Shown here one piece after another: positions 1 through 4,905 of a DNA stretch of 6,196 nucleotides. This DNA is from JBFGSX01 sp041581335 (lineage in GTDB: Archaea; Thermoplasmatota; E2; JACPAO01; JAHFTW01), in the NCBI GenBank assembly GCA_041581335.1, contig JBFIDG010000128.1, positions 1 to 6,196 of the forward strand, in the 5' to 3' direction. Both the position numbers and the translations under genes were made by a program. The notes beneath the pieces are model-generated. The model was not told the DNA's origin. It was given only the letters and a program-made list of their open reading frames with translations, and ran no database searches. The number at the start of each line of letters is the position of its first letter. The stretch's first letter is position 1.

Positions 1-573
1 CAGAGCCGGCTGCAGGGCTTCCAGCAGGACGTCGCCAAGATGTACGGCGCAGAGGTCGGCGGCGAGATGGTGGCCGCGGTCCAAGCAGGCCAAGCCCTGG
101 GCGCCCGCGTCCGCCTCATCGACCGCCTCGGCCAGACCACCATCAAGCGCGCCATCAAGGAACTGACCTGGAAAGAACGCGGCCGTGCCGTCGGCCAGGT
201 CATCAAAGCAGGTTTCTCCCGCATCGTGCCCAGCAAGGGCGCGAACATGGAAGACGAGCTGCAGAAGTACCAGGACGACCCCGGGGCGGCGCTCGAAGAG
301 CTCAAGCGCCAGTTCCCCACAGTCTGGCGGGTCGTCATCGATGAACGGGACGAACACATGGCCCGCGCCATCCGCCGCGGCCTCATGGGCTCCACCGTCG
401 GCGTCGCGGTCGTCGGCGACGGCCACGTCGGGGGCATCCTGGAGCGACTCTCCGACATCGACGTCACCACCTACCGCCTCCCGGACGTCCGCGCGGGCAG
501 ACTGCCCAAGCCAGAAAGCGTGCCAGAAAGCGGCGGATCGGACATGTCGTACGGCTTCGACCTGCAATGGTGA
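1..573 (+). CDS. TraB/PrgY-family protein, C-terminal part (5' end outside window)
   Basis: The reading frame is open from base 1, so the gene starts upstream; 190 residues are visible before the TGA stop. The ATG at 40 is internal, not a start. Two stretches look like the TraB/PrgY fold: V-I-D-E-R-D-E-H-M-A (bases about 334-363), matching the family's conserved 'ERD..MA' segment, and a C-terminal V-A-V-V-G-D-G-H-V-G-G-I (about 403-438), matching the conserved glycine-histidine motif. TraB/PrgY proteins are known from pheromone shutdown in enterococci and occur widely in archaea and eukaryotes; their biochemical activity is unsettled, with a hydrolase role proposed. Many archaeal members carry several membrane helices after the domain. 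This one ends about 45 residues after the GDGH motif with a polar, Gly/Ser-rich tail and no membrane segment, so it looks like the short, soluble form. The family call is by motif recognition; the precise role is unknown. Confidence 0.82.
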   Translation, partial: QSRLQGFQQDVAKMYGAEVGGEMVAAVQAGQALGARVRLIDRLGQTTIKRAIKELTWKERGRAVGQVIKAGFSRIVPSKGANMEDELQKYQDDPGAALEELKRQFPTVWRVVIDERDEHMARAIRRGLMGSTVGVAVVGDGHVGGILERLSDIDVTTYRLPDVRAGRLPKPESVPESGGSDMSYGFDLQW

Positions 574-613
574 GGCAAAAGTCCGCGGGCCCTTTGTCCT
601 GGGGCGACCGGGC

Positions 614-642
614 ACCACAATGGCTATGTTGTGGTAGCCACA
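614..642 (+). promoter_or_regulatory. Nested inverted repeats over the M28 gene promoter (possible operator)
   Basis: Three inverted repeats interlock in 29 bases. ACCACAA (614-620) pairs with TTGTGGT (629-635) across 8 bases. TGGCTA (621-626) pairs with TAGCCA (635-640), also across 8 bases. TGTGG (630-634) pairs with CCACA (638-642) across 3 bases. The block covers the probable TATA element and ends 9 bases before the ATG at 652. The position suits a repressor or activator site; mutually exclusive RNA hairpins are unlikely to matter if the mRNA is leaderless. The repeats are seen directly; the function is inferred. Confidence 0.45.
625..630 (+). promoter_or_regulatory. Probable archaeal TATA element for the M28 peptidase gene
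   Basis: TATGTT begins 27 bases before the chosen ATG at 652. This is the spacing expected for a TATA box driving a leaderless archaeal transcript, and there is no Shine-Dalgarno sequence before the ATG. The match to a TATA consensus is weak, so the support comes mainly from position and from similar spacing at 2682 and 3156. Confidence 0.4.
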
Positions 643-651
643 GGCTGGTCC

Positions 652-1695
652 ATGCGCTTCCTGGCCATCTTCCTCTTGCTCGCCACGGCCCTCGCCGGCT
701 GTGCCTCTGACCCCGCCGATTCGGATACCACCGTCCCCGAGACCCCCGTGGTCAAGGACATCGCCCTCCCCGCCGTCGACGCGGAAGCCCTCCTCGCCGA
801 CCTCACGCACTTCGCCGAGAGCTTCGGCAAGCGCAAGGGCAACAGCGAAGGTCACATCGGTGCCCGCGACTGGATCGCCGAGCAGTTCACCTCCTACGGT
901 CTCGAGGTCTACCGCCAAGAGTTCACCAACGGCATCGACCAGGAGAACATCGTCGGCATCCTGTGGGGCAACCGCACCGATGAATGGGTCATCGTCGGCG
1001 GCCACTACGACACCACCACGACCGGCAGCAGCCACGACGACCAGAGCCAAGGCGCCTACGACGACGGCAGCGGCACCCTCCTGACGCTCCACCTCGCCAA
1101 GGCGTTCGCCGCCTCCAACATGACGCCCGAGTACACCATCGCCTTCGTCGCCTTCGACGGTGAAGAGCGCGGTCTGCAGGGCAGCGGCGCCTTCGCCAGC
1201 CACTTCATCTCCGAGGGCGCCAGCCCCTACGGCCCCATCGTCGGGCGCGCCATGCTCAATCTCGACATGTTCGGCCTCAACTGGCCCGCCATCGACGCCC
1301 CGATCTACTTCGACAACAACAGCCCCGAGCTGATCGCCAGCGTCGAGACCGCCCGCGAAGCCATGGGCATGCCCGCGGACAAGATCGAATACACCGGCAT
1401 CACCTTGGGCCGCAGCGACTACGCCCACTTCATGGACCTCGGCATCCCGACGGGCTTCTTCATCAGCAACTTCGAGAAGTGGCAACTCCCCGGCGGCAAC
1501 CTTCCCGTCGTCGGTGGCGTCGTCATCCCCCAGGGCGCCTACCCGTTCTGGCACGTCGCTGACACCATGGAGACCATGACCTTGATGGCCGGCAACGAAG
1601 CCCAACTCCAGAAGGGCTTCCAGGCCGCCGCCGACCTGTCCCTCGCCGTCCTGACGACCATGGCCGTCGAGAGCGCTCCCCTCAGCGTCGCCTAG
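652..1695 (+). CDS. M28-family zinc aminopeptidase, lipoprotein
   Basis: This 347-residue protein is a co-catalytic two-zinc exopeptidase of family M28, acting outside the membrane to trim amino acids from peptides. Residues 1-17 form a lipoprotein-type signal with lipobox A-L-A-G-C (Cys17), followed by an acidic, Thr/Pro-rich linker. All expected metal and catalytic residues are visible: His118 in GGHYD, bridging Asp137 in GAYDDGSG, the Glu171-Glu172 pair (general base and ligand) in FDGEERG, Asp205 in NLDMFG, and His301 in HVADT. An in-frame GTG at 631 would add seven residues, but the ATG at 652 places the basic residue and hydrophobic core at the N-terminus and fits the upstream TATA-like element. 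The length is normal for a single-domain secreted M28 enzyme. It is probably a single-gene transcript: the upstream gene ends 78 bases earlier and the next gene is convergent. A role in extracellular peptide scavenging is inferred; substrate specificity cannot be read from the sequence. Confidence 0.95.
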   Translation: MRFLAIFLLLATALAGCASDPADSDTTVPETPVVKDIALPAVDAEALLADLTHFAESFGKRKGNSEGHIGARDWIAEQFTSYGLEVYRQEFTNGIDQENIVGILWGNRTDEWVIVGGHYDTTTTGSSHDDQSQGAYDDGSGTLLTLHLAKAFAASNMTPEYTIAFVAFDGEERGLQGSGAFASHFISEGASPYGPIVGRAMLNLDMFGLNWPAIDAPIYFDNNSPELIASVETAREAMGMPADKIEYTGITLGRSDYAHFMDLGIPTGFFISNFEKWQLPGGNLPVVGGVVIPQGAYPFWHVADTMETMTLMAGNEAQLQKGFQAAADLSLAVLTTMAVESAPLSVA

Positions 1696-1707
1696 ACAGG
1701 CACGTGA

Positions 1708-1792
1708 CCCTCTTCCCTTCCTCCCCGCTTCGCCGCGTCGAGGCCGGGCCTGGCTTCCGCTGACCTCCCCTCAGGGGACAGGATCCGGCCTC
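1708..1792. terminator. Pyrimidine tract plus large stem-loop between convergent genes (probable bidirectional terminator)
   Basis: After the M28 stop there is a 19-base run of only C and T (1708-1726). Then comes a stem whose arms are GAGGCCGG (1740-1747) and CCGGCCTC (1785-1792), a perfect 8-base match. It continues inward as CCTG (1749-1752) with CAGG (1779-1782), and contains a small hairpin TCCCC-TCA-GGGGA (1766-1778). The right arm overlaps the stop codon of the minus-strand gene by two bases. The position between two convergent gene ends suggests termination from both sides, although there is no long T-run. Confidence 0.5.
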
Positions 1793-1973
1793 ACTTCTGG
1801 CCGAGCGCCTTGAGGTTCTCGACGACCTCGTTCAGCAGACGAAGCGCCTGCTCGGAATGCCCGATGGTCTCGTCGAGCCGCGCCGCTTCCTCAGCCCACT
1901 CCAAGAGGAGCCGGATGTTGCGCAGGTTCTCATTGATGGACAGCCGCAGGGCGTCCTCGTACAACTTGCTCAT
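1791..1973 (-). CDS. Small 60-residue helical protein, translationally coupled to the upstream lipoprotein
   Basis: I do not recognise this protein. It is 60 residues, begins M-S-K-L-Y-E-D-A-L, has no cysteine or proline, and is rich in Leu, Glu, Ala, Asn and Arg with a spacing that suggests two or three amphipathic helices. It has no signal peptide or membrane segment and is predicted to be cytoplasmic. The start is well supported: its ATG overlaps the TGA of the lipoprotein gene as ATGA (1970-1973), and AGAGGGTG (1979-1986) lies five bases before it as a ribosome-binding site. A longer frame starting at 2009 would add 12 Gly/Pro/Arg-rich residues lying inside the lipoprotein gene and is less likely. 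Overlap and order imply co-expression with the lipoprotein. A helical adaptor or helical-bundle protein is possible, but no function can be given. Confidence 0.72.
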   Translation of the reverse strand: MSKLYEDALRLSINENLRNIRLLLEWAEEAARLDETIGHSEQALRLLNEVVENLKALGQK

Positions 1974-2611
1974 GTGCACACCCTCTGGTCGGCCCGGGCG
2001 GCCCGCCAATCATCGAGGGTGGCCTCCGAGTAGAGCCCGTCCTTCTCGGCAGGGAAGGTGTCTTCGTGGTGCCAGCGCGCCGACAGGGGGCCGTGCGCCG
2101 TGTGACCCGGAGGCACCTCGCGGAGGGTACCGTTCGTGTCATGCAATGGAATGCCGAGGTTCACCACGCCAAGCGCATGACCGAGGCCATGGAAAAGCAG
2201 TGCCTGGACGTCGGCTTGCGTCGCGGCGGTGACGTTGATGCCCACGATACCGGGCATCAGCACCTGGACGACGTCGCCTTCCAGCTCTGTCAGCCAGATG
2301 ACGTGGAGGGTCACGCTGCGTCCGAGCACGGGCAGGCTGACGAGCCAGTCGTCGAACGGCTCCTGCGGCGCCGCGCCGATGCCCCAGGAGAAGCGGCTGC
2401 CGTCGTCGTCGGCGATGCTGCGCATCTGGCCGATCCATGCGGCCGTCGGCGCATCGATATCTGGCACGGAACCGTGGTGGAGTACGCGCACGCTGGTCTC
2501 CCCGTCGATGACCTCACAAGCGAGGCCACGAGCGGTAGATTCCGGCGAGCCGAGCAACTCGGTCACGCAACCGCTCAACAGGAGAGCGACGAGGACCGCC
2601 AAGGCACGCAT
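1970..2611 (-). CDS. Lipoprotein with degenerate metzincin-like zinc protease motif
   Basis: This 213-residue protein begins with a compact lipoprotein signal: M-R-A-L, a hydrophobic run and lipobox L-L-S-G-C with Cys15, so it should be lipid-anchored outside the membrane. The start at 2611 is preferred over the ATG at 2653, which would put 14 charged or polar residues before the signal. Residues 141-151 read H-G-L-G-H-A-L-G-V-V-N (bases 2191-2159). This is the metzincin zinc signature HExxHxxGxx(H/D) with the catalytic glutamate replaced by Gly142 and the third ligand by Asn151. Further on, His-His-Glu-Asp-Thr (181-185) resembles a second conserved region of archaeal secreted metalloproteases as I remember them, and the methionine of the expected Met-turn is not seen near G-L-Y-S-E (192-196). 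It is therefore probably a catalytically dead relative that binds rather than cuts, or a highly divergent enzyme. It heads a two-gene unit with the small helical protein. Confidence 0.83.
   Translation of the reverse strand: MRALAVLVALLLSGCVTELLGSPESTARGLACEVIDGETSVRVLHHGSVPDIDAPTAAWIGQMRSIADDDGSRFSWGIGAAPQEPFDDWLVSLPVLGRSVTLHVIWLTELEGDVVQVLMPGIVGINVTAATQADVQALLFHGLGHALGVVNLGIPLHDTNGTLREVPPGHTAHGPLSARWHHEDTFPAEKDGLYSEATLDDWRAARADQRVCT
1979..1986 (-). promoter_or_regulatory. Ribosome-binding site of the small helical protein
   Basis: On the minus strand AGAGGGTG lies five bases before the ATG at 1973, inside the last codons of the upstream lipoprotein gene. It partly matches the archaeal Shine-Dalgarno GGAGGTGATC. 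It decides the start at 1973 over the longer frame. It is the clearest such site in the window and precedes an operon-internal gene, whereas genes expected to be first in a transcript lack one. Confidence 0.5.
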
Positions 2612-2640
2612 AGGGGTTCCACGTGGGTCGCCGCTTTCAG

Positions 2641-2644
2641 CATA
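2641..2644 (-). promoter_or_regulatory. Possible TATA-like element for the minus-strand lipoprotein gene
   Basis: On the minus strand TATG lies 30-33 bases before the ATG at 2611. That would give a very short leader, and no Shine-Dalgarno is evident. It is the only A/T-containing element at a suitable distance; a second, CTTTAGA (2685-2679), is too far for a leaderless start. Low confidence. Confidence 0.2.
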
Positions 2645-2681
2645 CCGGCTCACGCTTCTCGTGTTTTTTCGTGGCGTCGTC

Positions 2682-2686
2682 TAAAG
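2682..2686 (+). promoter_or_regulatory. Probable TATA element for the small membrane protein gene
   Basis: TAAAG sits 23-27 bases before the ATG at 2709 in otherwise GC-rich DNA, which is the leaderless archaeal spacing. A run of six T (2664-2669) lies just upstream in this divergent promoter region. There is no Shine-Dalgarno before the ATG. Confidence 0.38.
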
Positions 2687-2708
2687 CCTGGCAGGGCTAT
2701 CGCGCGGC

Positions 2709-2891
2709 ATGGATTCCCGGATCATCGGCGCCATCGTCGTCCTGCTCTGCCTCTTGGCGGCCATCCCATGGCGGTTTGCGGTCACCGGGACCGACCTGGC
2801 CTTCGTGCTGTTCGCGCTGGCGCCGCCACTGTTGCTGGCTTCGGGGATCGGCCTGCGCGAGTGGAGCCGGCAGGACCACCACCGGTCGTAG
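2709..2891 (+). CDS. Small two-helix membrane protein (60 residues), unknown function
   Basis: I do not recognise a family. The protein has two strong hydrophobic segments, about residues 4-22 and 29-48, separated by a short polar turn containing W-R-F-A-V-T-G-T-D, and it ends in a charged tail E-W-S-R-Q-D-H-H-R-S. This is a hairpin membrane topology, with the basic and histidine-rich C-terminus probably cytoplasmic. The case that it is a real gene rests on the clean hydrophobic pattern and on the TATA-like element 23-27 bases before the ATG. It is divergent from the lipoprotein gene and convergent with the tRNA gene. Overlapping frames are open here too, as usual at this GC content, so a chance frame cannot be excluded. 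Confidence 0.58.
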   Translation: MDSRIIGAIVVLLCLLAAIPWRFAVTGTDLAFVLFALAPPLLLASGIGLREWSRQDHHRS

Positions 2892-2987
2892 GCGGGCGAC
2901 TTCGCCGCCGGGGGCCTCCCCAGGGACACTTGCGACTGCGGGACCGGAAGCCGTGGCCTCCGGGCTCGCCGCGACGGGTGGGTAGAG
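2892..2987. other. Short non-coding spacer between convergent membrane-protein gene and tRNA
   Basis: I see no gene in these 96 bases. A GC-rich inverted repeat, GGCGG with CCGCC (2891-2895 and 2905-2909), starts at the last base of the membrane-protein stop codon. GGGG (2911-2914) can pair with CCCC (2918-2921) just after it. Neither is followed by a T-run, so a terminator role is possible but weakly supported. Confidence 0.4.
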
Positions 2988-3062
2988 CGGACGCGGCCGG
3001 ATTCGAACCGGCGACATCTGGCTTAGGAGGCCAGTGCCTTATCCAGGCTAGACTACGCGCCC
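2988..3062 (-). tRNA. tRNA-Arg (anticodon CCU)
   Basis: The minus strand folds into a complete 75-base cloverleaf. The acceptor stem is GGGCGCG with CGCGTCC (one G-U pair, discriminator G at 2988). The D-stem is GTCT with AGGC and its loop contains the GG pair. The anticodon stem is CTGGC with GCCAG around the seven-base loop CTCCTAA, giving anticodon CCU (bases 3027-3025) that reads the arginine codon AGG. The variable region is five bases, and the T-arm is GCCGG-TTCGAAT-CCGGC. All four stems pair fully apart from G-U wobbles. There is no intron. The bases after the discriminator are CTC, so CCA must be added after transcription, as in most archaea. Confidence 0.97.
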
Positions 3063-3068
3063 ATGTGG

Positions 3069-3138
3069 GAGGCCGAAGCCTCACGAAGCAGACGGGGGCG
3101 ATCCCCACCCGGTTCTGGGACCTGCGACTCCAGGCCCA
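3069..3138 (-). other. Three consecutive hairpins upstream of the tRNA (possible structured tRNA leader)
   Basis: Read on the minus strand towards the tRNA there are three stems. First, TGGG-CCTG with CAGG-ACCCA-like arms (3138-3116): two 4-base stems separated by one bulged base, with a 6-base loop. Second, GGGG with CCCC (3106-3095). Third, GAGGC-TTCG-GCCTC (3082-3069), a C(UUCG)G tetraloop hairpin of the very stable type, ending six bases before the tRNA. Whether this stretch is transcribed is not known. It fills almost the whole gap between the tRNA and the PLD gene. Confidence 0.35.
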
Positions 3139-3153
3139 CCCTTGAACGCTTTG

Positions 3154-3161
3154 CCTTAAGG
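3154..3161. promoter_or_regulatory. Palindromic TATA-like element CCTTAAGG upstream of the PLD gene
   Basis: TTAAG (3156-3160) lies 24-28 bases before the GTG start at 3184, the spacing seen for the other leaderless-type starts here. The same eight bases are a perfect palindrome, so they could also direct transcription leftwards towards the tRNA. A leftward start would give a tRNA precursor with a leader of some 65-70 bases containing the hairpins. No other A/T-rich element is seen close to the tRNA. Confidence 0.42.
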
Positions 3162-3183
3162 GCCTCCCCCCACCTGCGGGTCT

Positions 3184-4905
3184 GTGCGCTGGCTGCTCCT
3201 GGCTCTTCTCTTCGTGCCGACGGGCGGGGCGCAGGTCATCGTGGGGGTCGTGCCGGACCTGAGCGGGGCATTGCCAGGGGACGAGGCGTTCGCGTTGGCC
3301 TCGGCGGAACCGGTCGATGTCACGGGTTGGATGGTCTCCGATGGCGAGGACACGTGGGCCCTGCCGAACGTCTCCTTGGGCCCGACGCCGACGTGGTTCG
3401 TGGGGAACTGGACGACGTGGATGGCCCGGGGCGGCGCCACGGCGACGGCCTCCTTTGGCACGACGTTGCGATTGGGCAATGACGGCGACCAGCTGTACTT
3501 GATCGATGCCGACGGCGTGACGCGAGACACGTTCCTGTACGGCGACAAGACGACGCCAGCGTGGGGCATCCTGTCTTACACATCCCCCGACCTGATCTAC
3601 ACCCGGGCCGGTTGGCCGACGGGCCCATGGATCGACACCGACAGCGCCGAGGACTGGCGGCCACCACGCATCCATCGCGTCGGCGAATCGGACATCGCAC
3701 CCCGCACCTTCATGGTGCAGGCCGTGACGGCGTACGTGTCCCCAGACAACAGCTTCCAGGTCATCACCGACCTGCTGGACGGGGCCCGGGAGCGCATCCA
3801 TCTGCACGTCTACGACCTGCGCAGCCAGGAACTGGCAGATGTCCTCGTGGCGGCTGCCCGGCGCGGCGTGGACGTCCAGGTCTTGGTGCAGGACCGTCCC
3901 GTCGGCCAGGACCAGTGGGACCGCCACCAGACCGCCGATGCCTTGCGGCGCATCGAAGCGGCCGGCGGGACGGCGTACACGGGACTCGACGACCGCTACC
4001 GCAACCACCACCTGAAGGTGGTCGTCGTGGACGGCGCCGTGGCGATCCAATCGGAGAACTGGGTCGCCTCCGGCGTACCCGAAGACCCGTCCTGGGGCAA
4101 CCGTGGCTGGGGCGTCATCCTGCACGATGTCCAGGCCGCACACTGGTTCGCCACGTGGCTGCATGATGACCGCCGCGCCTGGGACACCGTGCCTTTCGAG
4201 CTTGGCCTCCATAGCCCGGGCTTCGAGGCCCCGCCGCGCTTTGCGACCCCTACCGGCGCCTACCGGCCCGCCTTCGGGGCCCAGCGCTTCGAAGGCCCCA
4301 TCGCGGTCACGCCTCTCATCAGTCCCGAGCACACCTTCGATCCCGCCAGCAATCCCTTGTTCGCCGTCATGGCGGCTGCCGAGGCCCGGGTCTGGGCGCA
4401 GCAGTTGGACGTGTCCAAGGGCTGGCAGAACGACTTGGGCTGGCACGGGCCGGACGCCTTCCGAGGGGCCTTGCAGGACGCGGGCCGCCGCAACGTGGAT
4501 GCCCGCATCCAGGCGGCGGGTCCGTTCCGCGTGGGCGATACGGACAATGCTGACGCCATTGCGGGGCTGCCGGCCGACGGCGTCGCCACCTGCACCTTCG
4601 CGCGGCCAGACATGGTGATGCACAACAAGGGCGTCATCGCCGACGACGTGGTCTATGTGGGCTCCATGAACGGCAACCAGCACAGCCGCAGCATGAACCG
4701 CGAAGTGGGCGTCTTGATCGACGACCCGGCGGTGACGGCGTACTTCGCCCAGGTCTTCGAGAGCGACTGGGAGAGCTGCGGTGGACTGCGTGCCTTGGTG
4801 CCATCTCCACTGCCAATCCTTTTGGTGGCCTTGCTGGTCGCTACAGTGTTCCGATGCTCTCCGTGGTCTCCATCGTCGCCATCGTCGCCATCATCGCGGC
4901 GCTGA
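3184..4905 (+). CDS. Secreted, membrane-anchored lamin-tail / phospholipase D-like protein
   Basis: This 573-residue surface protein has four parts. Residues 1-17 are a signal peptide (M-R-W-L-L-L-A-L-L-F). Residues about 18-150 form a beta-rich module resembling a lamin-tail domain. Two PLD half-domains follow, with HxKxxxxD motifs H-L-K-V-V-V-V-D (276-283) and H-N-K-G-V-I-A-D (480-487), the latter followed by G-S-M-N. Residues about 542-556 are a single membrane helix. Both catalytic motifs are intact, so phosphodiesterase activity on phospholipid or nucleic acid outside the membrane is plausible; the substrate cannot be told. The GTG at 3184 is the first start codon after an in-frame TAA at 3157, leaves a clean signal peptide, and sits at leaderless distance from TTAAG. 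Cys-Gly-Gly (532-534) precedes the helix, and an arginine plus Ser/Pro-rich tail follows, resembling a C-terminal sorting signal. The last 52 bases overlap the rhomboid gene, implying co-expression. Confidence 0.93.
   Translation: MRWLLLALLFVPTGGAQVIVGVVPDLSGALPGDEAFALASAEPVDVTGWMVSDGEDTWALPNVSLGPTPTWFVGNWTTWMARGGATATASFGTTLRLGNDGDQLYLIDADGVTRDTFLYGDKTTPAWGILSYTSPDLIYTRAGWPTGPWIDTDSAEDWRPPRIHRVGESDIAPRTFMVQAVTAYVSPDNSFQVITDLLDGARERIHLHVYDLRSQELADVLVAAARRGVDVQVLVQDRPVGQDQWDRHQTADALRRIEAAGGTAYTGLDDRYRNHHLKVVVVDGAVAIQSENWVASGVPEDPSWGNRGWGVILHDVQAAHWFATWLHDDRRAWDTVPFELGLHSPGFEAPPRFATPTGAYRPAFGAQRFEGPIAVTPLISPEHTFDPASNPLFAVMAAAEARVWAQQLDVSKGWQNDLGWHGPDAFRGALQDAGRRNVDARIQAAGPFRVGDTDNADAIAGLPADGVATCTFARPDMVMHNKGVIADDVVYVGSMNGNQHSRSMNREVGVLIDDPAVTAYFAQVFESDWESCGGLRALVPSPLPILLVALLVATVFRCSPWSPSSPSSPSSRR

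Noticed and set aside
631..651. GTG at 631 as the M28 peptidase start
   Set aside because: It would add seven residues before the basic n-region of the lipoprotein signal, and it lies inside the probable promoter palindrome.
1974..2009. ATG at 2009 as the start of the small helical protein
   Set aside because: The extra 12 residues are Gly/Pro/Arg-rich and lie in the lipoprotein gene; the ATGA overlap and ribosome-binding site point to 1973.
2664..2669. T6 run as a terminator
   Set aside because: No plus-strand gene ends upstream of it; it lies between two divergent starts, so it is more likely part of A/T-rich promoter DNA.
2988..3062. tRNA gene as an integration site for a mobile element
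   Set aside because: I found no second copy of the tRNA 3' end, no integrase gene and no change in base composition beside it within the window.
2066..3145. 359-residue plus-strand frame opposite the lipoprotein and running into the tRNA region
   Set aside because: It overlaps a tRNA and the small membrane-protein gene and is antisense to a protein with a clear signal peptide and motif. It is best explained as a shadow.
2782..4683. 633-residue open frame on the minus strand across the tRNA and the PLD gene
   Set aside because: It is antisense to the PLD gene, which has clear HKD motifs and a signal peptide, and it runs through the tRNA. It has the Arg/Gly/Val/His-rich make-up of a GC-rich shadow frame.
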